Shown here one piece after another: positions 26,165-33,949 of a stretch of DNA of 64,000 nucleotides. The translations under genes were made by a program, and so were the position numbers. The notes under the pieces are model-generated. The model did no database searches. It was not told the origin of the DNA and saw only the letters and a list, made by a program, of their open reading frames with translations. Each line of letters opens with the position of its first letter. Within the stretch, counting starts at the first letter, position 1. This DNA is from Lawsonibacter sp900766145 (GTDB lineage: Bacteria; Bacillota; Clostridia; Oscillospirales; Oscillospiraceae): the NCBI RefSeq assembly GCF_030372275.1, contig NZ_JAUDDJ010000004.1; one strand, written 5' to 3'.

Positions 26165-26662
26165 TTATCGTTTGGCATCATCTCTGGCCTGCTTGGCCCG
26201 GTTGGATGCCACATAGCCATCATAGGTCCCGGCATATGTTCTTGCCTGTTTTTCATGGAAGATGGCCCGATCCTTTGCCTGATATTGCCGCCAGGCCCGC
26301 TCATTTGCCTCCCGCCTGGGATCCGGACCGGAGCTGGAGACCGGAGCGCTGGAGCCCATGATCCAATCCCTCACCGCTTTTCCGGTGCTGTCTGCAAAGC
26401 GCTCCACCACACCGGCCCGTCTCCGTGGAGCCTGCCGCTGCTGCGGGCCAAGGTTTACCCCGGCGAAAAAGACCAAAAAGCGCTCCACCAGGGGCACCAG
26501 GAATTTATAGACCAGGTACAGCATCCCCAGCGTGACAAGCAGCTCCGGAAAACTGCCCTGGCCCTGGGAAAAGGCCTCTACACTGTTCAGCCCCAACAGG
26601 ATCATGGCGAACAGCATGACGTAACGAAAAAACTTTCCCAGCAATTTCCCAATGAAGTTCAT
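26165..26662 (-). CDS. Membrane protein of sigma-factor operon
   Basis: 165 aa. Two hydrophobic segments (about residues 8-28 and 37-60) are followed by a basic, Arg/Gln/Ala-rich cytoplasmic tail. AGGAGGCAG precedes the ATG at 26662, which lies within the stop region of the sigma gene (overlap excluded by choosing 26662). No family recognised. The position between the sigma factor and the two lipoproteins suggests it belongs to the same signalling or envelope unit. Confidence 0.65.
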   Translation of the reverse strand: MNFIGKLLGKFFRYVMLFAMILLGLNSVEAFSQGQGSFPELLVTLGMLYLVYKFLVPLVERFLVFFAGVNLGPQQRQAPRRRAGVVERFADSTGKAVRDWIMGSSAPVSSSGPDPRREANERAWRQYQAKDRAIFHEKQARTYAGTYDGYVASNRAKQARDDAKR

Positions 26663-26675
26663 AACGCTGCCTCCT

Positions 26676-28649
26676 TTACTCCAGAATGTGGACATCCCGC
26701 GTGGCAGGCTGTCCCACAGGCATAGAGGTGTCGCTGGGCCAATAGGTGGCCGTGGGGTCGATGCTGAAGGTCAGGTGCTGTCCGTCATACTGCTCCAGTC
26801 CCTCTGCATAGGCAACCGAAATGAGGCTCACGGTGCCGCTTCTGGGAGGACTTACCGGGTCGCCGGACTGCAATTCCATCTCCTGAGGGGTATCCAGCAC
26901 AATGAGACGGAAGGTCTGGCTGGAGTCGGACCAGGGGGCGTTGGGATCGGGGCAGCCCTGGAGGGCAATGACCTCTTCGTAGCTGTAAGTGCCCACCGTG
27001 CCGGTAAAGACGATGCGGTCTCCGTCGGTGGGAAGTTGGCTTTCCGTACTGCTGTCGGCAGAGGAGCCGCCCTGCTGAGATATCCCGGCCTCCGGCGTCC
27101 AGCGGTCCAGCGCGGAAGTGTCGGTGATGTCATGCCAGGGGATGTCCGTGAAGCTCAGCTCCTGGGGAACGGCGTCCATGCGCCCGGACCACTGCTTCTC
27201 CCGCACCAGGGAGCCATCCTGAAGGGTGACCCGGGTGATGTCCGTGCTGCCGGTCCCGCCTGCGACCTCCGTCAGGCGCAGTCCCACTCCATCTCCCTGG
27301 AGGGAGAGACCGGAGGCGTAGCCGCCGCCTCCGCCGTACTCCTCCAGCGACTCCTCCGGCTGGATCACCAGGTCGGCGTCCGGGTCGTACTGGAACAGCC
27401 GCACCCGGTTGCTGTAGTCGTCTCCCTCCTGGGAGAGAAGCAGGGTGGGCACCGGGTCGTCTGGCTCCAGCTGGACCAGAGCGTAGCGGTAGTGGCCGGT
27501 GGGAGTCACGGGGTAGGGTGAATAGGAGTAGCTGTCCGCCTGAGTGACGATGAGGCGGTACTGCTCCAGGGTTTGTTCCAGGGCCTGGTCTGCCGGGTTC
27601 TCCTCCTCGGTCTGGACGGAAGCAGAGCCGTCCGAGACGCTCACAGACGAATGGGAGGCCTCCCCCGGCCCGGCGGCGGGCTGCGACAGGCGGCTGACAC
27701 CGTATACTCCGGCACCGATCACCGCCACAGCGGCAACGGCAATGAGGCCCAGCTTGGCCGCGCCCAGGCCGCCGGCAGCCGCCTTGGTTCCAACGGCAGC
27801 AGCCGCTCCGCCCTTGGATGCTGCCCCGGCACCGGCGGCGGAGGCAGTACCAGTTCCAGCCGCTCCGGCCTGACCGGCGCTTGCCAGCACATTCTGGAAA
27901 ATCTGCCCATTTGGCAGCTGGGCCGCCTGGGCCTCCTGCGCACCCATAAGCCACAGCAGGAAGGGAATGGGCGCCAGACCGTAGAGCTTGGTCCCCTTCT
28001 TCTCCAGGTCCCGGACCTGGGCCTCAATCTTCCGGCGGCCGTACAGCAGACGGCTTTTTACCGCACTTTCCGACGCCCCCAGAGCTGCAGCAATGTCCTT
28101 TACCGGCATCTCCTGGTAGTAGTACATACCGATAACTGCCCGCTGGTCCTCCGGCAATCCATCGATGATCTCACGAACCAGCCGGGTGGTCTCCGCCCGG
28201 TCCAGCACCTCATCGGGGAGGTTTCCGGCATCGAGATCGGCAAAATGCTCCTCCACCGGCTCATCCGGCTCCTCTCCGGCGGCCAGGTCGGTAAAGAGCA
28301 TGGGCTTCTTCTTTTTCAAATAGTCCCGGGCCGTGTTGGCCCCGATCTGCCGCACCCAGGGTGAAAACTTGGTGTCGCCCTGGAAGCGATCCAGATGGGT
28401 AAATGCCTTGACGTAGGTGTCCTGAAGAATATCCAGGACCGTATCCTCATCCTTGATCATGGACTTGATGGTATAAAACACCCCGTTGTAGGTTTTCTCA
28501 TACAGGGCGGCCAGGGCATCCTGGTCCCCCTCCCGGGCCAAAGCTACCAGACCGGCCAGCCCGTCTCCAGCCTGCTCTCCTCCAGACGCGCAGAAAGGAC
28601 AGGCGTTATTTCCCTCTGGAATGGTTCTTCCACACCGATCACAGTTCAT
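26676..28649 (-). CDS. Membrane-tethered ECF-type sigma factor with zinc ribbon
   Basis: 657 aa. A zinc ribbon (CDRC...CPFC) occupies residues 3-21. Sigma region 2 (ALYEKTYNGVFYTIKSMIKDEDTVLDILQDTYVKAF) lies at about 40-105 and region 4 (LPEDQRAVIGMYYYQEMPVKDIAAALGASESAVKSRL) at about 165-215. An Ala/Gly-rich linker leads to one transmembrane helix (LGLIAVAAVAVIGAGVYGV, about 290-310) and an extracytoplasmic domain of about 340 residues. The ATG at 28649 has GGAGG at proper distance. The sigma and its sensor seem fused in one chain, so release by proteolysis or conformational control is possible (inference). Confidence 0.82.
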   Translation of the reverse strand: MNCDRCGRTIPEGNNACPFCASGGEQAGDGLAGLVALAREGDQDALAALYEKTYNGVFYTIKSMIKDEDTVLDILQDTYVKAFTHLDRFQGDTKFSPWVRQIGANTARDYLKKKKPMLFTDLAAGEEPDEPVEEHFADLDAGNLPDEVLDRAETTRLVREIIDGLPEDQRAVIGMYYYQEMPVKDIAAALGASESAVKSRLLYGRRKIEAQVRDLEKKGTKLYGLAPIPFLLWLMGAQEAQAAQLPNGQIFQNVLASAGQAGAAGTGTASAAGAGAASKGGAAAAVGTKAAAGGLGAAKLGLIAVAAVAVIGAGVYGVSRLSQPAAGPGEASHSSVSVSDGSASVQTEEENPADQALEQTLEQYRLIVTQADSYSYSPYPVTPTGHYRYALVQLEPDDPVPTLLLSQEGDDYSNRVRLFQYDPDADLVIQPEESLEEYGGGGGYASGLSLQGDGVGLRLTEVAGGTGSTDITRVTLQDGSLVREKQWSGRMDAVPQELSFTDIPWHDITDTSALDRWTPEAGISQQGGSSADSSTESQLPTDGDRIVFTGTVGTYSYEEVIALQGCPDPNAPWSDSSQTFRLIVLDTPQEMELQSGDPVSPPRSGTVSLISVAYAEGLEQYDGQHLTFSIDPTATYWPSDTSMPVGQPATRDVHILE

Positions 28650-28770
28650 GGTGTTCGCCTCCATGTAAATTCTCTTTAGTAAGCCTCTGCAGGATCTCCG
28701 CTTTTTTCGTTCGGTTGATGGGGAAGGATTCCACCGCAGCTCGGATAATTCTCCGTATCATCTGTTCCAT
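28639..28770 (-). CDS. 43-aa protein coupled to the sigma factor
   Basis: A short basic helical protein (MEQMIRRIIRAAVESFP..., ending GGEHHEL). GGAGG stands 8 nt before the ATG at 28770. Its 3' end overlaps the sigma start by 11 nt, a typical translational coupling. No family recognised; it could be a small sigma-binding regulator or simply a leader ORF. Confidence 0.5.
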   Translation of the reverse strand: MEQMIRRIIRAAVESFPINRTKKAEILQRLTKENLHGGEHHEL

Positions 28771-28936
28771 TACTCTTGCCTCCGTTTCATAGGGATTTCC
28801 CTGATCATCAGGTTCCTGACACCCATGTAACGAATTGGGAGACTGTCCGGTTGCATACGTTTTTATTTTTTTCAAAAAATATTTACTCTGTCTGGGACTA
28901 AAAAAATAGATAAATGAGCGCTCCTGCTTTCTATTT

Positions 28937-28965
28937 ATTTTAGCATATACTTCCAAGCAGCTCAA
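28937..28965 (-). promoter_or_regulatory. Sigma-A promoter of the sigma/lipoprotein operon
   Basis: Minus strand: -35 TTGAGC (28960-28965), 17-bp spacer, extended -10 TGC-TAAAAT (28937-28942 core). The leader to 28770 is about 160 nt and AT-rich. Confidence 0.65.
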
Positions 28966-28977
28966 GGAATTCACCAT

Positions 28978-29159
28978 CGATATTGATTTGCAAGTGTTGT
29001 TACTTGCTGCGTCACATACCCCGGCAAATGGTGACTTCCGTATCTAGCACTGGCGCGGCTTCGCGGTCGCCCTGTCACATGTTGTGCTTTCGGAACACAC
29101 AATTTCAGCCGATTTTTGAGCAGGCAGTCACTGCCTTCCATTCAGTGCTGGAGCGACAT
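28978..29159. other. Non-coding region right of cargo operon
   Basis: Short imperfect inverted repeats (for example CGCGGCTTCGCG near 29056 and GTGTGCTTTCGG-type stems near 29085) with no ribosome site before any open frame. Composition changes here from the host-like cargo to element backbone. Confidence 0.45.
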
Positions 29160-29310
29160 GAGCTCCGTTCGCCCTGTACGGGCTCAGCTTCGCAGGGTAA
29201 AACAAAAAAGGGCATAAGAGGGGGTGACGCAGCTTCGCAGCGCCCGGCATAGCCGGTACCCCTCTTACAAGCCCCTGACGGGGTGCCCATGCCGCCGAGA
29301 GGGCGGCGAA
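29160..29310. other. Nested stem-loop region, oriT-like
   Basis: Arms TAAGAGGGGGT (29215-29225) and ACCCCTCTTA (29258-29267) enclose smaller stems (CGCAGCTTCGCAGCG, CCGGCATAGCCGG). To the right are GCCCCtgaCGGGG (29271-29284) and GCCGCCgagaGGGCGGC (29291-29307); to the left is a CCCTG/CAGGG pair (29172-29197). No gene fits. The shape recalls transfer or replication origins; that function is inference. Confidence 0.5.
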
Positions 29311-29357
29311 ACATAGAACAAACCTCTCAACTCATGGCCAATTTTGACCCACTTTTT

Positions 29358-29473
29358 GGCTCATTGTTGTACCGCGGCGGGGCACATCTGTTGCCCAATC
29401 TGTGGCTCATTCTTGGGCTCAATCTGGTACACAGAATGGCTCAACTCTGGGTCGCTGCGCGGCTCACTCTTGG
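29358..29473 (+). repeat. Five phased GGCTCA(n)TCTTGG-type direct repeats
   Basis: Copies start at 29358, 29404, 29416, 29438 and 29461, spaced 46, 12, 22 and 23 bp, near multiples of a helical turn. Each is GGCTCA followed by a 6-7-nt T/C/G-rich half. They look like iterons or an operator array. Confidence 0.55.
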
Positions 29474-29639
29474 ACATCAGCAGGGAGGCGGGCCCGCTCG
29501 ATCGACAGGGAGGGGGCCGCACGCGGCCGCCGGGGAAAACACCAGGGGAGGGGATACAGGCAGGAACGAAGCAAACGCGGCCCGCCTGCAGGTCTGGGCA
29601 TAACGTAGCCCATAACGTCAGGCCCGCCTCGTCACTTGT

Positions 29640-29922
29640 GTGCAGTCTGTGCACTCGATGTGCACAAAAACTGCACGCGTTTTTCAACCAAAAACCTTCA
29701 TTTATGGCGTTATTTTTCTAAGTGTGCACTTTGTGCAGTTTTTTTATAAAATCAATATATAAAATGAAATTAGTATAATATAGTAACAGTATATGTATAT
29801 ATATATAAAGAGCAGCCAAAAAGTGCACACACTGCACAAGGACCATTTTTAGGCTAAATAGCCTGATAAATGAGCTAAAAAGGATGTGCAAAAGACTTGC
29901 ACACGGAGTGTACAAAGTGCAC
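29640..29922. other. Candidate replication origin: GTGCA array around AT-rich core
   Basis: Eleven GTGCA/TGCAC pentamers lie at 29640, 29649, 29660, 29672, 29724, 29733, 29823, 29833, 29886, 29898 and 29917, many as GTGCAC palindromes, spaced about 9-12 bp within clusters. They flank an almost pure A/T stretch (29738-29815). About 0.5 occurrence would be expected by chance in this length. It lies just downstream of the helicase operon. Confidence 0.6.
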
Positions 29923-30024
29923 ACGCATGTGACGGAATGAGTAGCGAGGCCTGGTGTCGGTGTGCTCGTGATGATCTTGGTCGTCTCTGCCTGTATTCCT
30001 ATCCCGGAGTTCGTACGGACAAAA

Positions 30025-30060
30025 ACAGACCACACGGGCCGGCCGGCCCGTGTGGTCTGT
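30025..30060 (-). terminator. Perfect 36-bp palindrome, helicase operon terminator
   Basis: Two perfect 18-bp arms meet without a loop at 30042/30043, with T5 on the minus strand directly after. It sits 4 nt past the helicase stop codon. Confidence 0.8.
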
Positions 30061-30064
30061 GTGT

Positions 30065-32125
30065 TCATTGTTCTTCTGCATCGTCGTCCTGAACGAACTG
30101 CTGCCAAGGGACGGTGCGGATGAGACCGCCCTTGTTCCACTGACGAGGCCTCCACACTCCCGTCTTGTCGAGGTAGCACATCTTGCGGCCATTTAGATGG
30201 CCGGCCCGTTGCCGAATCTGGTCAGGATCCAACGCATGCCACGCGTTCGGGTCACAGTATTCATTGCGACGATGTTGCGGCGTGTCGCTATACTCCGCAA
30301 GCGGCTCATTGTAATAATTGATGTCTTCAATGTTCGTTCTGACCCGGTGCCCGGCCTCGAAGAAATCAACGCCGTAGCGGTTATTGTTTGCCCACTGCTG
30401 CAAGTCATCGCGGAACACGCGCTCTCTCTGCGCCTTCTCGCCGGTCTTGTCACACCACCGCTGATACAACTCATACAAAAACTCCAGCGGCATGACCTTC
30501 ATCTTCAAGCCCGGAATCACTTCGTCCAAGAACCGAATCGACGGCATCGACTCTGCGAGCATCTCACGCTTGTTAGGCTCAAGAACTTTCAGGGCGTCGG
30601 AATTGTAGCGATCGAGGCACGGCATCTCAACGGTCAGACGATACGCCAGCCACTCCGCGACGTCCTCACGCAGCACATATTCATCCTTGATATACGGCCG
30701 CGAGTCATCGAACGAACGCTCGAATCTGATGACGACGACATGAGAGATGATCGAGTCGTTTTTCTCGGCAAACACAGGCGCCTTGTTCGACTGTTGCAAC
30801 AGCAAGCCGCGGAAGGTGAATGTGAACGCCTCGCCATAGATGACGCGGAACTGCATCTCTTGACTACGTGCGAGCATTTTGGCAACCGCGCACTTGTCGA
30901 CATATGTCGTGCCAGATCCCGCGCTCGTCTCTTCGCCCACGATGGCATACGCGGTCTGGATGTTTTGGGACAGGCCGAAATCCTGCTTCAGTTCCTCGAT
31001 GGCAAGCGGGATGACAAGGCCGGAATTGTTCGGCGACTGAAGATCTTCATCTCCAGGGCCAAAATCCCGTACCAAGAGGCGGCGAATCATAGCCCAGATG
31101 GCGCCCTTGCCGTTGTGGCCTTTGCCGTTGGCGTTGACCCAAAAATGGTACAGACCCGGCAAGCCGTTGAGGTGTCTGATCGTAAACTGCATGGCCTGCC
31201 AGATGATCAGGCTGCTTGCCCGACCTTCGGCCGTCGTCATGTCGAACGGATCCTCAAGCATCTGGCCGGGGTGCCAGTCTGTGCCGTCCTTGTCGTTATG
31301 GATGATCGGCTCAGCCACATAGCCAGCCGCGTCGGGATGAAGAACAGCGCCTGCGCCGTAGGGATGGAATACAGGGAGCTTGCCAAGGGTGATCTGGTCG
31401 GGGTATTTCGCCTCAAAACTAGGATCCTCATATGCTGTCAGCGTCCGGGTCCTGTAGTCCCACACGCCATTCCTAAACCAAACGAGCTTATCGTCCCGCT
31501 GCAGATAAGCAACCGGCGCCCGGCGGAGCTCTCTCTTGAACGTCTCAACGTCCTGCGCCGTGCCGTTAGGCGATAACCTCTGAAAAGCTTGCATAATCTG
31601 GCAGGCCAGGTCTTTCTCAGAGAACTTGTAATACGTGCCGGACCACTTCCATGTTACGTGTTCCATATGGTAATATTTGGCAATAATCTGGGATCCTGAG
31701 CCTTCGAACTTCATGAGCCGGATCGCGCCGGTACGCAGGAGTACGCGGGCGACAACGTAGCCGGGGAGAGACTGCGGTGTTTTGAGCTTTTCGCCCCTCT
31801 GGCGGTTCTGGTTTTCCAAATAAAAAAAGGTGGAAATAAAGCTGAGAATCACGCCGCGGATATGTTCCGGCAGATCACGGGACTGATCAAGCAGGTCGGG
31901 GAGCGTGATAGTACCAAGTGTGTTCATAGCATTTTCAGTGGCTCTGTTGATCAAGCTGTCGCGGTCGCATTGCGTCGTCGGCTGTGCCGTACTCTGCTGT
32001 TGCGCAGGCTGCGTTGCGGGCTGGTGTGCCGACTGTGCTGCAGGCTGTGGTTGTGTTGTCGAGGTGGGTGCAGACGAGTCGATATCCTGTTGTGTTGGCT
32101 CAGGGATCGTGTTTATATTCGTCAT
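30065..32125 (-). CDS. D5-like SF3 helicase / replication protein
   Basis: 686 aa. A disordered Gln/Pro/Ala/Thr-rich N-terminus (about 1-60) precedes a linker domain. An SF3-type ATPase core follows, with the P-loop-like GKGHNGKG near residue 345, an acidic AIVGEETSAG segment and LLLQQSNKAPVF, which parallels the Asn sensor of D5 helicases. The Lys of the P-loop is followed by Gly rather than Ser/Thr. No catalytic primase motif is visible in the N-terminus. It is the last gene of a minus-strand operon and likely drives element replication at the adjacent origin-like region. Confidence 0.72.
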   Translation of the reverse strand: MTNINTIPEPTQQDIDSSAPTSTTQPQPAAQSAHQPATQPAQQQSTAQPTTQCDRDSLINRATENAMNTLGTITLPDLLDQSRDLPEHIRGVILSFISTFFYLENQNRQRGEKLKTPQSLPGYVVARVLLRTGAIRLMKFEGSGSQIIAKYYHMEHVTWKWSGTYYKFSEKDLACQIMQAFQRLSPNGTAQDVETFKRELRRAPVAYLQRDDKLVWFRNGVWDYRTRTLTAYEDPSFEAKYPDQITLGKLPVFHPYGAGAVLHPDAAGYVAEPIIHNDKDGTDWHPGQMLEDPFDMTTAEGRASSLIIWQAMQFTIRHLNGLPGLYHFWVNANGKGHNGKGAIWAMIRRLLVRDFGPGDEDLQSPNNSGLVIPLAIEELKQDFGLSQNIQTAYAIVGEETSAGSGTTYVDKCAVAKMLARSQEMQFRVIYGEAFTFTFRGLLLQQSNKAPVFAEKNDSIISHVVVIRFERSFDDSRPYIKDEYVLREDVAEWLAYRLTVEMPCLDRYNSDALKVLEPNKREMLAESMPSIRFLDEVIPGLKMKVMPLEFLYELYQRWCDKTGEKAQRERVFRDDLQQWANNNRYGVDFFEAGHRVRTNIEDINYYNEPLAEYSDTPQHRRNEYCDPNAWHALDPDQIRQRAGHLNGRKMCYLDKTGVWRPRQWNKGGLIRTVPWQQFVQDDDAEEQ

Positions 32126-32143
32126 TTTATGTTACCTCTTGTT

Positions 32144-32461
32144 TCACTTGGATTGTGCGCTAGATGCCCGCCGTTTGCCCCTCAGCCGATCAAGATCGGC
32201 ACGCATCTCGCGCAGCTCGCGTTTTCCAGCTTGGCATGTCATTTCGCCAATCGCACGAGCGACAGATTCTTTCCGATCCTGGAGAGCGGACATTTTGACG
32301 CCGCACGCTACAAGCATGTCATATATATTCCGCCGAGCTTTAGCCCCTGTTGCAGATGGGTAGGTCGCTTCGTAGTCATCTAGTGCGGTGATGATTAGCA
32401 CCGCGCCTGCAATAATATCCGCGTCTCGTCTGTCTCGATGTAATTTCTGTTGTTCTGTCAT
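32144..32461 (-). CDS. Hypothetical coiled-coil protein of replication operon
   Basis: 105 aa, mostly helical, with a basic C-terminus (REMRADLDRLRGKRR). The start overlaps the previous stop in TAATG, so it is translationally coupled to the upstream gene. It lies 18 nt before the helicase gene. No family recognised. A role as accessory DNA-binding or loader protein is only a guess from position. Confidence 0.6.
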   Translation of the reverse strand: MTEQQKLHRDRRDADIIAGAVLIITALDDYEATYPSATGAKARRNIYDMLVACGVKMSALQDRKESVARAIGEMTCQAGKRELREMRADLDRLRGKRRASSAQSK

Positions 32462-32925
32462 TACTGTTCCTCCTTCAAGTTTAAGGGATTGTGTACTTGC
32501 CCGGTGGTTTCATCGTATAAAAGGCCATACTCGCGGTACCAGTCAATCGGTCCCGGAGACCAGAGCGTCGGATATGTTGTCCGAGCGTCCGCGATCATCT
32601 CGTCGTAGGTCATAGGCCATCTGTCGATCTCATAGTCGCCATGTACGGCGCACAGCCGACCGTAATGATAACTGTATGGCTCATCGTCTCTCGGCTTACG
32701 CCTATAGGACGCAAAGCCAATCTGGCCGTTATGGATCTCGATGGCATACACCTTGCCAGGGCAGATCATAGGCACGCCTGTGTCGCCATCTACCGCCGCA
32801 ATCATTCCACGGCCGATTTTGCGCCAGTCAGGATTGCTGGCCTTTTGGAGCATAGATGCGCCAAAAGGCAAAGACCGACGGGACGCCGAATACTCTCGCG
32901 GCGTCATGGTTGTGTAGTCTTTCAT
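32461..32925 (-). CDS. Hypothetical protein of replication operon
   Basis: 154 aa, soluble, rich in Tyr, Arg and Asp. GAGGTGAT 8 nt upstream selects the ATG at 32925 over one at 32967 that would overlap the previous gene. Phrases such as VYAIEIHNGQIGFASYRR and WSPGPIDWYREYGLLYDE show no known motif. It is coupled to the following gene by TAATG. Function unknown. Confidence 0.6.
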   Translation of the reverse strand: MKDYTTMTPREYSASRRSLPFGASMLQKASNPDWRKIGRGMIAAVDGDTGVPMICPGKVYAIEIHNGQIGFASYRRKPRDDEPYSYHYGRLCAVHGDYEIDRWPMTYDEMIADARTTYPTLWSPGPIDWYREYGLLYDETTGQVHNPLNLKEEQ

Positions 32926-32947
32926 TCCGTGTATCACCTCGCTGTTG

Positions 32948-33262
32948 TTAAACGTCGGCGCGGTCATCGCCGAACTCCTCGGTCACGCGGCCTGCATAGT
33001 CAGGATGATAAATATACTTGGTATCTCCGACGATGCCGCGGGCCATATGATGGTATCGACAGTTATCTGCTCTCTCGCGGATTTTGCGCAACAGGTCAGT
33101 GTATGCGTCGGAGACTTCTTTTGTCGCTTCCTCGCGACCGATTTCATACGCTAGCAGGATCATCTTTTCAGTGGTTGCCGGCTTGTCTGGGTGGTCCATA
33201 TCTACCGCGGGGCTGTCCCAGCCTGTTTCTTCGACGCTGTGTACTCGTTCTTTGATTGTCAT
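32948..33262 (-). CDS. Hypothetical first protein of replication operon
   Basis: 104 aa, acidic, largely helical, with no recognised domain. AAGGAGGAC stands 8 nt before the ATG at 33262, giving a strong start. It is the first gene after the leader terminator and promoter further upstream, so its expression would depend on read-through of that hairpin. The stop lies 22 nt before the next start. Confidence 0.6.
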   Translation of the reverse strand: MTIKERVHSVEETGWDSPAVDMDHPDKPATTEKMILLAYEIGREEATKEVSDAYTDLLRKIRERADNCRYHHMARGIVGDTKYIYHPDYAGRVTEEFGDDRADV

Positions 33263-33310
33263 AATGCTGTCCTCCTTGATGGTGTAGTCCAAATAAGTCT
33301 AAAAATAAAC

Positions 33311-33361
33311 AAAAAAAGCAGCGCAAACAGATACACAAGGTTGTGTATCTATTTGCGCTGC
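33311..33361 (-). terminator. Intrinsic terminator in leader of replication operon
   Basis: Minus-strand stem GCAGCGCAAA-AGATACACA / TGTGTATCT-TTTGCGCTGC (about 20 bp with one mismatch, arms 33318-33338 and 33341-33361), then seven T. It stands between a strong promoter and the first gene. Confidence 0.85.
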
Positions 33362-33364
33362 CGT

Positions 33365-33473
33365 CCAGACGAATCCTTATTTGCGGTTTTTGCTCTCGGG
33401 CGTATCCGCTTGCCCTCACCCCGTGTCAGTGCCATCCCCGACAGTAACGGGTGAAACCCGTCGGATCGTCTGG
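33365..33473 (-). ncRNA. Candidate structured leader RNA
   Basis: A 109-nt domain on the minus strand closed by a perfect 8-bp stem (CCAGACGA at the 5' end, TCGTCTGG at the 3' end). Inside are a CCGAC/GTCGG stem capped by GGGTTTCACCC and a GCGgataCGC hairpin. A promoter lies about 75 nt upstream and the terminator follows directly. It does not match a riboswitch class I know. It could be an attenuator, copy-number RNA or stand-alone sRNA. Confidence 0.55.
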
Positions 33474-33517
33474 CGTTTGCCCAAATAGGTTATTCTGTAT
33501 TCTGTTGTCTGCATCAG

Positions 33518-33578
33518 GTGGTATCTTTCCGATATCTTCCTGTGCTTATAGGATACCACTTTCTCTCTGATCAGTCAA
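33518..33578 (-). promoter_or_regulatory. Strong promoter with inverted repeat over the -10
   Basis: -35 TTGACT (33573-33578), 17-bp spacer, -10 TATCCT (33550-33555). Arms GTGGTATC / GATACCAC (33552-33559 and 33518-33525) span the -10 and transcription start, a plausible operator. Confidence 0.75.
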
Positions 33579-33949
33579 GATTCCGACTAATTTCATAAAA
33601 TCCGATTTAACCTTATAAATCAGGCTTTTCCAACTTCAATCAGATTACGTAAAATTTTTGTAGAATTGCACAAAATACACTGGGTATATTGATGCATAAT
33701 TGCAGGAAATTAGCCCCCCTCAAAATGGAGAAGGGCTAATACATCATATGAGGCTCAAATGTCTCAGAGCGTAAATCGCCACCGCCTTTTTCTCGGGGCG
33801 TTGGCGATTTATGCTGTACAATTTTTCTTTGTCCCGCATGTGTTTATGCTCTGGAGAGTCTTATTTGCAAACCGATCACGATTTGACCGCCACACTTGAC
33901 TGAACCTGTCGGCGGCCCTGCCTCCAGTTCGGAATCTAAGCGCAATCCG
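33579..33949. repeat. AT-rich non-coding right end of element with two hairpins
   Basis: No gene. TTAGCCC/GGGCTAA (33710-33739) and TAAATCGCCA/TGGCGATTTA (33772-33811) are inverted repeats. The first may terminate the rlmD tail transcript. Nothing is seen in 33812-33949. Confidence 0.5.

Noticed and set aside
29358..29473. CRISPR-like repeats
   Set aside because: Repeat units are only 12-13 nt, variable, with irregular 12-46-bp spacing and no cas genes nearby.
28983..29603. Several 60-125 codon frames in the origin-like region
   Set aside because: No SD, conflicting frames and high Arg/Ser/Trp content caused by hairpins and repeats.
29361..30192. Minus-strand frames with Cys/His-rich peptides such as VHSVCTLYTP
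   Set aside because: Produced by the GTGCA repeats; no ribosome site, and they overlap the terminator palindrome.
33812..33949. Possible tRNA remnant at the element's right end
   Set aside because: A T-loop-like TTCGGAATC was noticed, but no acceptor or anticodon stem can be drawn; the attachment site is in rlmD instead.
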